The notes: a model not told the origin generated them from the letters alone. A stretch of DNA of 64,000 bases from Moniliella sp. 'wahieum' (GCA_003971905.1 RSEE01000003.1:558001-622000); one strand, 5' to 3'; counted from the first letter of the stretch, positions 34,645-49,598 are shown. Translations and numbers: made by a program.

Positions 34645-34712
34645 CGAGCTTCGAGCTTCAAGCTTCAAGCTTCAAGAAGCTTCATCAGCTTCATCGATCA
34701 TCGATCATCGAA
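34645..34712. repeat. Period-7 arrays CGAGCTT/CAAGCTT and CATCGAT
   Basis: CGAGCTT twice and CAAGCTT twice (34645-34672), an AAG-CTT transition, then CATCGAT twice and CATCGAA (34692-34712). Confidence 0.95.
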
Positions 34713-35080
34713 CCCGACCATCTATTCGCTACTCGTACCTACGGTCGATCTCAGGCAGCTGGTTCTCACTCGACCTTTCTAGTATACCTGATGCATGATT
34801 CATGGTCGTGATGCATGACGGCAGCCCGCCACCAGCACACAAGCCGCCCAGCATGTTTCCAATTACTACCCGAAAGGCGTTTACGGATATCCCGTTCAGA
34901 GTTCAGATCAGAAATGGCCACACGTGCTCACATCTCTTTCACTTACGACCAGCTTGGACTACCGAAAGCCCCTTTTCGCCACTGAAAACAGCCTGTACGT
35001 TTCTGCGAGGAACGCCTCCCCGAGATCTAATATTGAGTAGCGCTGAGCCTCAGCTCAGTCTGCGTGCGCTTTGGCAGTTC

Positions 35081-35101
35081 TGAACGTTGAACGTTGAACT
35101 C
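35081..35101. repeat. Period-7 array TGAACGT x2 plus TGAACTC
   Basis: Two perfect TGAACGT units (core AACGTT) followed by TGAACTC. Confidence 0.85.
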
Positions 35102-35185
35102 GATGATGTCGACGTGCACGCCCCTTGAGGAAATTCTAACCAGACAGCAGGCGTAGGCTGTGTGGCGTAGCCACAGAGGACTCAA

Positions 35186-35215
35186 GCTCAAACTGAGGAG
35201 GCGCCCAGTTTGAGC
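35186..35215. repeat. Perfect hairpin, 10-bp arms, 10-nt loop
   Basis: GCTCAAACTG at 35186-35195 is the exact reverse complement of CAGTTTGAGC at 35206-35215. Confidence 0.9.
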
Positions 35216-35636
35216 CTCAGCCAGCTGAGCCACTGTGGAAGTAACCAGAGGTCCAGGGTTGGGAGCATTTCATCATGGGCATCATATGATGGCACGGCTT
35301 TCGTTCCCCGAAAGCAAGCGACAGCCGCCACCCTTGGCTATCCCGATAAAAGGGGGATTTGACTGTTTGTGGCAGATATGCGGGCGAGACGAGCAAGGGC
35401 AAAGTACTATAATGACCGCGGAAACTGATGTGCATGCATCTACTGCTACCGTCTGAGATTGAAAGAACGTGCGGAGTGCAGTGACTAGGGAGGGACGCGT
35501 GACCATGGTATTTCGGTGCTCATATTCATAAGATCTAAGACAGCATCAGTCTAGAGGCCGGATACGATGTTGCCACACAAGATGACTGAGTACTTCGAGT
35601 ACTAGCTGTACTGCCTACTGATATATGATACTGAGT

Positions 35637-35712
35637 ACTGACCACTGACCGCTGACTACTGACTACTGCGACTTGGCATGTCTCTAGTCACTAGTCACTA
35701 GTCACTAGTCAC
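35637..35712. repeat. Period-7 arrays ACTGACC/ACTGACT and TAGTCAC x4
   Basis: ACTGACC twice, GCTGACT and ACTGACT in register (35637-35664), then four perfect TAGTCAC units at 35685-35712. Confidence 0.95.
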
Positions 35713-36158
35713 TGGCGAAGCCCACAGACTCCGAAGGCTGATATGGCGTGGGCTTGGCAAAATGTAAGCCAGGGGCTTTCAACCGTATTACTATCTTCTA
35801 GCTCTCTCCTCCAGCTTTCTGCCACCAACGCCCATCTTTCACCCGCTATCATAATATCGATCGGCTCCGCTACTTTCCCTATACTTCAGCATCCATTGCA
35901 ATCCCCTGGCCGCGTGGCTCAGGACGTCGCTAAAATGAAAAGAGTTCAGTAGGGGCAATTCAATTGGGCTCGCGCGCATTGAGTCGATGCCAAATTGTTA
36001 CAGACTATGCAAGCAAGAAGCCAACCACAGGGGAAACGAGCATATTTTTGTATAGTAAGCAGCTGGACAGTTACACACCCACACAGCAGAAAAGGCAAGG
36101 AAGAACAACGGGAAGAAAGTGCTCCGATGGGATAGGAGGTGACGCAGAAGTCCCAAGT

Positions 36159-37550
<1,392 letters not shown>

Positions 37551-38663
37551 TTACGTGGCGCCCCCCGCGCAGCACGGGGGCAGTGGGGCACGTTTGGGTT
37601 AGGTAATCCGGGGCTGGGTCGCCGATTGCTGGGGGTTTCTGGCGGCGCGCACCCACTTGGGCTCCTGCAGCTGCTCGCGGTAGAATGAGCTCAATGCAGC
37701 GGGCTCGCCTCACGATACGACGAATGAAACCAAGGAGCCACGAAGGAGCCTCTCCCATAGCCTGCCTACTTCGCAAACCCCCGCCGAAACGGGGTATCTT
37801 CACCTCGATACACGATCATCGATCAAGAGTGGGCCTGCGCCATAATAAGAGCCTCTCGTCTTCTGGGTGAAACAATACATGTGATGGCGGAAGAGTCCTG
37901 CGACCTTAGTTTTGCCCTCCTTTTTTGGCACTTCTTTTATCGACAGAGCCTCCACCTTCGCCTCTTCGATGTACCGTCTGTCTGATATGTATTCCAGTGG
38001 TCTGTGTTTTCTCGGCGTGGGTCGCAGTGGTCATACTAAAAAAGAGTTACGATGAAGACGTCATCCTGTACTCTCAGGTATTTTGTTCGGCTGACACCCC
38101 GGGCCCCGAAATCAAAGCTTCTGGGTGCTCAAGCTCAAGTCTCGAGTGCAGAGGCTGAGCATGCATTCCCGGAGACCGTTTCTAGTCGTTGAGCATGGTC
38201 CATCACACTAGTTTCACAGCCTCTTCCGGACCGTCAAATGGGTGTGTTTTTGAGGTCGGGCGTGGCTCTGCTATTGTGCGAGGAGAATGTTAATGACCAC
38301 AGAGATCATATTCGGCTGAGAGGCTGAATGTGTGTGTGCCCGAAGTAATAGATAGGTGGTCTACATGTGTCGCTCAGGGATATATAAGCGTGCCGTAGTG
38401 CCAAAATCCGCATGAACTATTAGATATCACCAATTAAGTATAGGGGTATTGCAGAGACTGTGTGATGAGGCATGTTATGCGACGGAGGTTGTGAATTGAG
38501 GCCATCAACAGAACCCGGTGGGTCCCTGCTAACTCTGTTGAACAGAGCATGTTATTTCAGACAGTGGATGAGTGGCGGGATCGATGTTTCGTTCTAGAGA
38601 GCACCGAGAGAGAAGACCGCGGGAAGAGAGTTGACAGTGACAAAATGAACAGCTCGCACGCAT

Positions 38664-38683
38664 ATGCATGACATGTCATGCAT
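38664..38683. repeat. 20-bp perfect palindrome built from GCATG/ACATGT words
   Basis: ATGCATGACATGTCATGCAT reads the same on both strands. Part of it repeats directly downstream (CATGTCATGAC). Confidence 0.95.
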
Positions 38684-39016
38684 GTCATGACAGTTCTGTC
38701 GAACAGATCCAGCTGATGCAGAGGTAGTTAGTACCGTTAATCGCGTTAATGACGCGTGCGAGCATCTTCGGAAATGTGGTGAGATAAGAAATCCGCCGAT
38801 CAGAGGTTATTTTTTTCGTTGTTATGAGGATGCGCGGGCGCAGTTTGCTGCCCAGCGGTGCTCCAGCAGCATCCCCAGTACTACGATGGGCGAACGAAAC
38901 GGAGGGAATGATTAATGAAGGCGCCAGAATAAGGGGAGACAAGGCGAAGACTGGCTGAAGGGGCCGGTGAGCGGCTGATCGCAGGCTGAATAGGCGCTGA
39001 ATATGAATAGCTTTAG

Positions 39017-39037
39017 TTGAACGTTGAACTTGAACGC
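39017..39037. repeat. Period-7 array TTGAACG, TTGAACT, TGAACGC
   Basis: Three heptads in register containing AACGTT. Confidence 0.75.
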
Positions 39038-39502
39038 AACGGTGCAGGCTGTAGCGCGCCGAGCGGGCTGGCTCAGGCGCCCAGGCTGAGCGCACCACAA
39101 AAGAGAGCCTGCCGGATGTACCAGTGACGCCCAGGGGCACGGCCGTGGGGCAGTGTGCGGGGCAGATCGGCGCAACCAGGCAGCGGCGCAGGGGGGCTGC
39201 CATGGCTGTGTGCGCGGCCGCTGGCCGTGATTAACTATTGCGCCACAGGCAGCTCCGCAGCGAAGCTTCACCTCGAGGCCCACGAGCACCAGCACGAGTC
39301 GCTTCCATCTACGCCGCCTCCTGTGCTCCATCGTCTCCCGCAGCCACCCCAGACCACACCTCGGATGCACTAGGCTGCGCCCGCCACCACGCCCATCAGT
39401 CCCGCGCCGTTTCCTGTTCCCCGCGCTCCTCTCTCTGCCCCTTCGTCTTCGTCTTCGCTGTGCTGTGTGCTCTGCATCGTTTACCCCCCACCCCAGCCGC
39501 CA

Positions 39503-41388
39503 TGCAGCCGTTTGCCCCCGCCAATTTCCCCCCTCCCCCCACCCACAACACGGACGACTACCTGTCACCCCATGAGCCCGGGCAACTCCCCGCACAGCAG
39601 GCCCAGCGCCCTCTCCTGCTGGTCTCGGCATTTATCCCCCTATCCTCAACCCAGCCGGCATGTACCCTCCCCCTGTGGCCTCTGCGCCGCAGGCCGAGTC
39701 CCCCATCACTCCCAGTCGTATGTGTCCCCCTAGCGTAGCATGCAACACAGCAAGGGTGCTGACCAGACACATCCTCTTCCTCACCGCCCAGCATATGGCG
39801 TGCTGCCACCTGCCCCTGGCTATGGTCAGGCCGGGTACCTCACTCCTGCCCAAGGATATGGTTTCATTGGCACCCCCCCGCTCGGTAGTCCATATGGACT
39901 AAATATGCCCGTTATGGGGTCCCCTTACGTCAACAGCCCTGGTGGCTCCAACGCGCCCGGCCGCACCGTGTACGTAGGTGACCTCCCTCCGTCGGCGTCG
40001 GTGGAGGAGCTGCTGAACCTGGTCAAGTTTGGTCCGGTCGAGAATGTCCGCATCCTGCCCGAGAAGGCGTGTGCGTTCATTTCGTTCCTTGAACCCGCCA
40101 TGGCTGCGGCGTTTCATGCGGATGCCTGTGTCAAGCGCCTCTCGCTCCACTCGTCGGAGCTCAAGATTGGCTGGGGCAAAATTCGCCCGTCCCCCGGCAG
40201 TGGCCCAGGCGGTACAACAGAGCAGCGCGACACGCAATGTGTATCTCGGCAATATGGAGGGATGGACCGAGGATGCACTGCGGAAGGAGCTCAGTCGGTT
40301 TGGGATGATTGACCAGGTCAAGGTAGTCCAGGACCGCAACATTGCCTTTGTCCACTTCGTCTCCATTGCGACAGCCATGAAAGTCGTTGCTGTGTTGCCG
40401 CTTGAGCCTGGTTGGGGAGACAAACGTGTCAACTATGGCAAAGACCGGTGCGCCTACATCCCCAAGAGTCAACAGCAAAACCAAGCTCACAACCATCAGG
40501 CCGCAGTTATGGGGTTCGCCGCTGCCGCTTCATTGGGCTACTCGGCTTCCCTGAGCCCCCTTCCGTATGATGACAACGAGACTCGCCCGCCAGTGCTGCT
40601 GCCGCAAGTGCTGCTGCCGCGCTCTCTCAGATGGGCAACCGTACCGTCTACCTGGGCAACATCAATTCGGAAACGACCACCGAAGAGATCTGTAACCATG
40701 TTCGCGGCGGCCTGCTACAGACCATTCGCTACCTTCCCGAAAAACACATTGCGTTCGTTACCTTTATTGATCCCCATGCCGCCCTGGCCTTCTTTCACAT
40801 GGCGTCCTTCTCGGGCGTCATGATCCACAATCGGCGGCTCAAGATTGGGTGGGGGAAGCACTCGGGCCCTCTTTCGCCTGCAATTGCTGTAGCGGTGCAA
40901 GCTGGGGGCTCACGCAATGTCTATGTCGGCAACATCACCGACCCTGCCCTCCACACGGAGGAGAACTCCGCCGCGACTTTGGCGACTTTGGCGAGATTGA
41001 GCAGGTCAATTTCCTCCGCGAGAAGAATTGTGTAGGTACTGATACTTTTGCGCTAGCTTGGGGGAACACGGGGTGACCCCGATCGATAGACTGACTTTTA
41101 CGGAACCAACAGGCCTTTGTCAACTTCTGCAACATTCAGAACGCCATCAAGGCCATTGCGGCAATGAAGAACCATCCCGATTACGAGACGGTCAAGGTTA
41201 GTTTTGGCAAGGACCGGTGCGGTAGCCCGCGCGGAGTGTGTTGCAGCGCGTCCAAGCCAATCTTAACCCCGAGTCTCGTATTGCAGCACCTGCATCAGCG
41301 GGTACGGGCCCGGCCTCGTCCGAGGTCCTCTCCGCCACAGGCCCCGTCTGCGTCGTCAGACGGACCAACGGGTGGGGCGGCCACCTAG
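39503..41388 (+). CDS. MRN1: MRN1/Nrd1-type RNA-binding protein, four RRMs (frameshifted)
   Basis: RNA-binding protein with four RRM domains, like S. cerevisiae Mrn1 and S. pombe Nrd1, which bind mRNAs and restrain differentiation. The start at 39503 gives [20 protein letters not shown], then a low-complexity Pro/Gly/Tyr linker. RRM1 (39960-40190): [20 protein letters not shown] ending [12 protein letters not shown]2 (40220-40450): [20 protein letters not shown] ending [18 protein letters not shown]3 (40630-40860): [20 protein letters not shown] ending [11 protein letters not shown]4 (40910-41230): [28 protein letters not shown], then after an intron at 41032-41112 [20 protein letters not shown] and [15 protein letters not shown]. 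The repeated IGWGK and GKDRC endings are typical of this family. Stop at 41386-41388. Frames shift near 39620, 39800, 40200, 40620 and 40950. Confidence 0.85.
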
Positions 41389-41564
41389 GCTTCTGCTTTC
41401 AAAGCCCACCAGCGTCGCGGGGGCAGAGCGTATACCCCATCGACTTGTCTTGCTTGGCAGAATCAAGACACGAATGCATGCACTACCTTGGATCCCAGGC
41501 GAAGAGGAAAGGACAAAAGCGATTGCCAGTGGACTACTTAGTACTTAATGTCGACATATGCCAT

Positions 41565-44500
41565 TTATCTTCCTCGACTTGCTTCACATCTTTCAAAGCC
41601 ATCAATATATAAAGCACCAACAGAAGGATAAACAAAATTCGCATCAATTCGAGCAAAGGCACTCAATTGGTTTACACTGGAGGCAATAGAAGAGTATAGG
41701 TTTGGCGAGTATAACGGAACTGTGAAAATGGCATGAAAAGAAGAATAAAAAACGTAAAGCAACGCAATGGAGGCAATGCACCCATTGTTGGTCACAATCG
41801 GCGGGCACAGGGGGCAGGAACAGTTCAGGCGATCAGAGGGGCTGGAGGTGGAAGAGGCGGCATGACGGATCGAGCTTCCTCGACCCTCTTCTACAAGTCG
41901 GAGGTGCAATCCCATCGCCGGCTGACACACGGGTAGGCCCTTGAGGATGGGCACAGCATTGCATGCAAATTGCACGATGGGGTCATTGGTGTTGAGCGAT
42001 TGGGCCATCATCTGCACCTCGTTCACGGGCATACGCTGCAGTGCCGGCAACAGGGAATTGGTCACTTGTTCCGGACTAAGCACAGCCAGGATGGTAGGCA
42101 GAAGATCGCCCACAATTGTGGTGATGTTGATCGGAATGTCCAAGACGGTGGCAAGGTAGGTGGTGTAGATGTCATACCTGTCCAAAGTGTTAGTATACAC
42201 GGTAGAATATGTCAAGCAGGAGAGGGTTTGGAAGGGGAGGCGTACTCGGTGTAAGACAGGGAGGGGATCACATATCCTCCCTCAATTTCCGCCTTGATCG
42301 TCGCTTCGATGGAGAGAGGCTGAGTGAGTAGGTCGAGAGAGAACAGCAAGCCGCGGGTCATGGTAAATTTACGGGGATGCGGCCCGTTTCGCCTGGATTC
42401 ACCTGGACGGGGGAATGATATCTTGATCCACGGTGGCGCGGATAAGGGATGGATCACCTTCCCTTCGAGCCAGCTTTCCAAACCAATGCGGAGATGCGCT
42501 CGACCGTCAAGGCGGCTGCGAGCGGATTGTGGATAGACAGCTGTGCCTGCCCCTTGCTGTCGAAAACGCCGGCAAAACAGGGATAGTCAAATCCAGCTCC
42601 AGCACCAACCTGCCCCTGCTCCAGGAAGAACGGTGGGCATATCGAGCCCATACAATGCCGGCACCAGCGAGTCATAGGGAGATGCAGGGTAGAGATTTTC
42701 TGTGGGCACCCCTCCCACCTTAATGGGGGTCATGGGGTATGGCTCCCCCTCCCGTACCATTGTTTGCTGGCCCCAAGTACTGCCGGATCAAATCAAGCGC
42801 AATCGGATCAGGGGTTGCTGGGCTCATAGTAAAATCGAACCGGAACGGCGTTGTCTCCCGGGAGTAGGTTCAGCTTAGGCAGGAGGAACGCCCGGCCCAC
42901 GTCTTCTCCTCGGTAAAACATGGGCAGATAGAGGTCGCGCGTTAAGATCGATATGTTACTCGGGTTGGGCAATGTAACGGTAAGAGTAACAATAAGATAC
43001 TCGGGGGTGGACCCCGCAATGCTCACCCCGGACAAGGGGGCTTGGTGGTTGAATGAGTTGATGCCCTTGAGAGAGGAGGGCACATTGATGGTGATTGGTG
43101 ATCTCGATGGTCCCAATGTGAGTGTTGCGCGTACGACTGCCTGCCCAACCAGCTGGAGGTCCAACTCGGGTGTGTCCGCAGCCGCAGCGACAAATTTGTC
43201 AAATGTGCGTTGTTGAGAGACAAGAGGTTTTCATCTTGGAAAGCGAGAACCAGGGGAGAGTGATGCTCTGGTCCAGTAGACACCTCTCTCCCACATCCCT
43301 CATGGGCAGGTTGAGCTGAGCGCGGCGACATTTCAAACATGATCGTGTGATAGCCGCACTGACTTGGGTCGGAGCCAGGGTGAAATGAATGGGATTGGCG
43401 TACATGGCCAGCGTATCCTTGCTTGAAGGGGATGTTGTAGGATACGATGGCCGGGTCCCCCGATAAGTCCAACTCCAAATCCAACAGCGTCACCGAAAAT
43501 AACCTCATACGCCTTTCCCACCAGCGTCACATTGAGCTGGAGGGTGGAGAAGGCATCGGATAACCAGCCCACCCTCCCGTTTGATAAGGAGTGTCCACCT
43601 CCACTCCTTGTACCACTAGACTCAGATTGTTTCCCTGTAGGAATTCAGAGAATAACACCCGAGGTTATTCAGCCCCGTCTGGGATGTCTGCCGCACCAGC
43701 TGCCCATTCAGCACCGTCGAGGTTACAGCCACGGGAGCTAAGGAAAGTCCATCGGCTGAGCGGAACCCAGCTCAGTTCCTTGGAAGAAGAGGTTGAACTT
43801 GGCGGTATTGAGCTCGATGCCCAGCGTTGCTGGCGACGGGATATTCGCCCCTACTGAGATGGAGAGGTAGTCGGATCCCTCGCCGGGAATGTCAAAGGTG
43901 GTGGTGGCCACACCAGGGAGTCCATTGAACGCCTGGAATGTCACGTTTTGACCAGGTTCACCTCCGAGAAGGTGATCCCCAGAGCCAAGACATTCACTTG
44001 GGAGCTGCTGATCTCCCAGGTAAATGATGGATGTGGAGAATGTACTGGGCAAAGGCGGTGAATGCAGCTTGATCCGTGATATTCACTTGACCGAGATGAG
44101 CAAATTGGGCACACCCTTCCCAGGTATCGTGCAGATGGGAGGTAGACTGATGGTCGCAATGAATGAGCCATTCCATCGAATCTTCAATGGGACGGAAAGT
44201 GATCAACGCATTGGTTGGTGCATCGGTCAGAAGCTCTCCACGTAGGTCCACGTTGAGTCCGTCGTCGGTAACGGGGGTAATGTTACCTTGGGCAAAGCCA
44301 ATACGGCCTGATCAACAATCTGCTGGATCAACGGAGCTCCCGCCGGTGCAGAAGGTAAAGTGCCGATTCGTCCGTGTGAATCGGAACAGGGGCCTGGCTG
44401 AAGTAAGAGTCACCCCATACTCATCGATATCGACATCCGTCACGATGGGGATGGTGACTGCCAGCCCTTAAGAGCTTGTAGCATGGCTCCTAGTAGATCA

Positions 44501-47500
44501 AATGCCCCATTAGCGGGACAAGAGCTTTCGTCTCCCCCGGCATACCCTGACTTGCGTCGAGGCATTCCCGGGTAAATCAACGATGCGATGAAGGAAGGGA
44601 GGCCAAGGTCCGAGCGAAGTCCCGCTTCCTGAGCCAGTTGCAAAAGCAGGCTACGAGTATTTTGGGGTTCGTATTGAGGCCATAGGAATGGCCTGGCTGA
44701 CGTAGTAGTGTGCCAGGTGCATGAATGACAGGCGACAAATCCGCGTGATGGAGCCCAATGTCAAGTTATTGTACACTTTAGATATGCCGCAAATGCCGTC
44801 AGTCATTATTGTACGGCACACAGCAGTAAGAGAGGGGACCGTACCAGGAGCTGCTACGATTGATTGATATTCAATGCTGCGGTAAGGGATTGGCAATGTG
44901 ACCATAACAAAACGTCGTTGTCGGCATCAATGTTGCGCGGAACAGTGAGGTTCCTTCGGTGATCAGCAGCTTCCCGAGCGGAGGGATCTCTGTGGTTAGG
45001 CGGATACCTTGCAGGGCTTGGGAGAGGGAAGGTACCTGAGTTGAGTTGTCATATCCTGCCACCACAGCCACTGTGGTCACATTGCCCACATAGTTGTTCA
45101 GTACAGTTTGCCCCGCTTGCACATTCTCTGCTCCCTGAGGGGAATAATGCAAGGCGGTGGGGACAATGTTCTCCATCGGACAGCTACCAGATTCTCGATT
45201 GCTGCCGGACCGACAGGGTGGTCGTTGTACAGAACTTGGAACTGCACATCGCCTGTGCTAATGGTGATGTCCGAGGGGTTGAAGAGGGGGTGTTGAGGTT
45301 GATCTGGAGATAGGAGGGGTAGCCGTGGAAGACGTCCAGATCCGTCACATTGGCTGGACGGGCATTAAAGCCCTGCAAGCCCAAAATGGACGTATTCACT
45401 GCAAACGGAATGTCCGTAATGGTTACCACACCCGCCGCTGTCTCCGCCAAAGCAGTTGCTGCTCCATGAAGTCCGAAGTCCACCTGAGGTTGCAAAGTGG
45501 CATCGGCAAGGAAATGGCTGAAAACGGGGTGAGACGGTCCGGAAGAAACAAAGGGAACATTATCAAACCCGAGCGTGAGCACACGGGTATCCACATCCGT
45601 CTTTGCAGGGGAGGGAGGGATGTCGAGGACCGCCGCATCGCCTGACCCATAGTTGGCAATGAATCGCCCCTGAATTTGGGTGATGTTGATGGGGAACGCG
45701 AACGGGAGGAAAAAGGGGCCGTGGTGTTGACACTACTGGCGGCAGGGCTCCAGGCCGAGGAGGGGGTGAAGCCCAAAGAAAGCTGATTGAGCGTGACACC
45801 ACGGATGACGCCGAATCTTGCAGCGGGAAGCGTGACCGGAATACTAAGCACCTTAATTGCGTTGTTGAGCCAGGACACATTGGCTGGCCCAGCATGGTCA
45901 CCGTTAACAACCAGGGCCGTTGGGATGTCATGCACAAAATTGGTAAACACAGTGCTAAGTACAGCTTGTCCTGCACTCGTGGATTGCTGAAGCAACTGGC
46001 CAGAGAGATTGAGAGGCGTTTGGCCGAGTGCGGCCAATGTGAAGGTGTTGGCGGCTGCGGCAGGACCCAGCAATGTATTGTTCCCTACCACGTCCACCCC
46101 AAAAGTAGACAGTTCCATACCCAACTGGGAGGGATTATTGATGAGAGTGCTGACGTCAAGATGAATCCCTCCTTGAGGATCGTTCCCTGGCAAGTCAAAT
46201 GAGTTGATCTGGACCTCTCCCTTTAGGCCATTGAAGCCAGTGAGCACAACCTTCTTGGACAGGGTAATGTTAGGCACCGAAATACCAAGCGCATCCACCA
46301 CGATCCCCCAGCTGTGATGTCCCACGCAAAAGAAGGACCGGTAAGCGCCGCCTTGGTAAATTCCTCCATAAACGTCACGTTGCCCACTTGGAATACTGTT
46401 GTCACATTAATCGTCGCTCCCACATCCCCAACCAAGGTGATGTCTGGGAACGCAATCTGGCCCAACAGTCGGCCATCGTAGTTGACCTGCATCCCCTGGG
46501 GAAAGTGAACCAGACCGTCAAACGGCCCAGCCTCTGTGGGGTGCCTTGCATTTGCACCCCAAACGTCGTCTCTTGAGGATTGAGGACTGTGACCGTATCA
46601 ATCGCGAGGAGTGCCTTGTCCACAATCCGCTGAACAATCGGCTGGGCGAGAACGGGGAGAAGGTAGAAGAGCGTATTGTCCGTCGCTAGCGGAACATTAA
46701 GTTGGGCCATCGACAAGGAGGTAGCGTAGTCACCGACCGTTGTGTTGGCCACCACAGATAGGTTGCTGAGCGCATGCGCAAACGCCTCACCCACATAACT
46801 TGTGAGGTTGAAGTCATGAAACATGTTGCGCTTCTGATGGCGATTCACTTGGAGGCCACGCTTGTACAATCCATGCTTCAGCGCATCCTCTTCCTCCGAC
46901 ATGCAACACTCCACTCCGTCGCTCTCCACATCCCTTTTCATCGTCCCCCCCACTGAAAGGTGTACTACCGGCGGTGGTGGCATATCTACTGTCGGAGTGA
47001 GATTGTCCCCCCCACAGCACAGATGCCATCGATGAATCCTGGATCAAGTCCGGCCATTTGAGCATACGCCCGCACCGCCCCAAAGATATCGGGGGGATTG
47101 AGATTTAAAGTGAGTGGGATGGTCGGTGAGAGCGTAGTGGCGTTCGCATTGGCCGGGAAGTTGAGCGCATAATCGATTTTGGCCAAATTGATTCCGTACG
47201 CGAAGACATCCGAAGAAATATGAGTAATGGTCAAGTCGGTACTGAATGGGTTGGCGAGGGAAACCACGGCATCTGCCGTGTCGTTGACAATGCCTGTAGT
47301 GTTGAGCACTTGGAGCTGCGCTTTTGATACCAACGTCTGCTTTAGGCCAGGGAGAATGGTGTTGATCCGAATCTTTTCGAGCGAAGGATTAAGTGAGGTA
47401 ATGGATGAGGAGCCGTTATACCCGTTGATGTAAAGCAAGGTGTCCTGCCCTGATACGAAGCGGTTAAGAGTAACTTGGCCTGTCGGGCCTGCCCGAGGAT

Positions 47501-49571
47501 TAAAGACGGCCTGTGCTGTCACATTATTCTCCCCCAAGTCGAGGTGCAGATTGGGCATCGTTACCGTTCCCAAAACCACGTCGTTGACCAATTGGAAGTT
47601 GACCGTGCCGGTGGTGAGGTTCAGGTTCGAGGGGTTGATGATGGTGGTCTGAATTGAGAGTAGCAGTGCATCCGTCGTACCCCCTGTCAGATCCACAGCA
47701 CTGATCACAGTTGGGTACTTGTTCAGTCCCTGGAGTCCCGTCAGTCCCGACTCGACGTCAAAGTTGATAGGAGAGAGGAGGATGCGCCCAACGGGAGTAT
47801 CGGTCAAGGCGTGAGACACACCAGCAAGACGAGTGGAGGTGTTCACACCAAATACCAACACATCCTGGTACTGGGTCCATAAGTCCTGCTGCGTCTGGTT
47901 ACCCCCTAGCACCAAAGGTGAGAGGGGTAAGGTCAAGGCTAAGGTCCCCGCCGTTGAACCGGCATTTACCACGTCCAAACTTAGAGTCGAATTGGAGTAG
48001 GTACCCTCCACCACACCGACAACCGAGTTGTTATACATCAGCTTGATCATGTCTTGTGTGTCGATAATGTTGAGCTGGAACCCAAACGGCAGACCGATCA
48101 TCGCTTTAAGGTTGTCAGAGAAGGCCAACGGTTGCCAAGGAGAGTCTTCTGAAAAGATGATGCTGAATTCGTCAATCTCAATGGACTTGATGGGGCCGAT
48201 GGGCTGGGTTTGCAGCGGAACGTTGATCGTCAGCGCCTTGATACCCTTTGTTAACCACGAGATCACGTCCCCATTTGCTTGTGTTGCCGAGACACCCTTG
48301 GCCACAACAGGAACGAGTTCGCCATTGATATATTTCGTAAAAATATCGCTGGTGATGTCAAGTGCGGTCTGGTTGGTGTTGTAAGGCAGTAGGCGACCGG
48401 TGAGAAGGATAGTTTGTGACCAGAGGTAATGTTAACCGGTTCAGAACTGGCGCCTGGTCCCATGTAGTGGTTCTTGTAGTAGAGATCCAAATTGAGGTAT
48501 CCTAGCTGCACCGAGAAAGGCGATGGGTTGACCAAGGTGGTCAGGGCTTGGAACGTGATGCCGCCCAAGGGATCGTTACCTGGCAACTGAAAGTCTAGAA
48601 GCTGAACGTCATGGAAGTTGTCAAAGCCGTTGAAGTTGACGTGTTTTTGGAACTTGTAGTTCTTGTACGTTGGCAAGAAGCCAAGAGCCTCAACATGGGT
48701 GTTGTTGCATACGAGGTTCCAGGTAAACCGCGGCTGGGTGACGAGGAACTCGGTAAAACGACCAAACGCTTCCTCATCGGCAATCGTAAACGTCGTGGAT
48801 TGAAGCACCTGACCGTGGCCACTGTCGACACTCACACGCCCCAGTGGGAAGCTTCCCAGGTGTAGCTCCTTCAGTTCTGGGGGTGGGGACATCCAGTAGA
48901 CATCTAGCGGCTCGCGGAAGTACAGCGAGGCTGGGAAAATGCCAGCCTTAATACTCTGTTTCTTAGGGGTCAGGCGGAGTCTGATTTACGCAAGAAAAGG
49001 AGTCAAAAAGGGGATTGCAACGGACCTGTCCAGAGAGCGAGAGAGGAAAAGAGTTGTTGGTGAGTGCGGTCAGGTTGGCCTGATCAATGGCCAATTGAAC
49101 GACATTAAGAGTGTGGTCTGCAATGGCCCAGAGGACGGGGACAAGAGCAATCACTATGCTGACAAGGGCGGTAGGAGGAAGGAAAACAAGAACGAAGAAG
49201 CCCAATTTCTTGGTCAGATACTTTTTCTGGTAGGGCGTACCATGTGCGGCAAAATAACCGATGGGCTGCCCAACCCGATACATCTGCCCAGATCTGCGTG
49301 GGGGAGGGGCATTGGGGTGACGGCGTCGGTGTAGGAGTCCTGCACTGTCGATGGGCGCCCGTATACCCGAGGCGGATGAAGACATATCCCAAGTCCAGGC
49401 TGGTGGAAGTGTGCCAGAGAGAGTGAGTATTGCGCGGCCACAACGTCGGAGCTTGAGGTCCTCGTCCAAGTCTAGGGCCGCGTCCACTGGTGGCAGTCCA
49501 ACGGGCTGTGCACAACGGACGAATGTGGGGAATAAGTGGTGGCGTATCGTATAGGAGTAGTCTCTAGTCAT
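41565..49571 (-). CDS. Very large DUF3712/Tag1-like membrane protein (frameshifted)
   Basis: One long gene of about 8 kb. N-terminus near 49571: a polar start, then KKLGFFVLVFLPPTALVSIV (single TM helix near 49200) and a long repetitive region on the far side. An intron (GTCCGTTGC donor) joins LSLSGQ to SIKAGIFPASLYF near 48960. After that at least eight similar beta-rich LEA-like/DUF3712 modules follow. They recur as LQLPGNDPLGGITFQALTTL or FDLPGNDPQGGIHLDVSTLI, then NPS..QLG.E, then SLAGQ, and a conserved FNGLKG/LQGLNKYP hook. Near the 3' end an intron with a perfect TACTAAC branch (42188-42240) joins SLSYTE to YDIYTTYLATVLDIPINITT. This is the build of Tag1 and relatives, vacuolar membrane proteins tied to ending autophagy. 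Usual family members are about 1,000 aa; this one could exceed 2,400. Dozens of frameshifts at G or C runs. The true stop lies between 41565 and 41900. Confidence 0.65.
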
Positions 49572-49598
49572 CTTTTTGGGGGGATGAAGACGAGCGGG

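Larger units (their letters stand above)
34189..36158. other. Intergenic with dense heptad arrays, between FAR1-like and actin
   Basis: About 2 kb, mostly palindromic arrays at 34445-34715 and 35081-35715 with plain DNA between them. A C9 run lies at 34320-34329. A hairpin with 10-bp arms lies at 35186-35215. No gene recognised. Confidence 0.5.

Noticed and set aside
38912..39631. 240-codon GC-rich ORF on - upstream of MRN1-like
   Set aside because: Arg/Gly-rich shadow of GC-rich promoter DNA with no motif.
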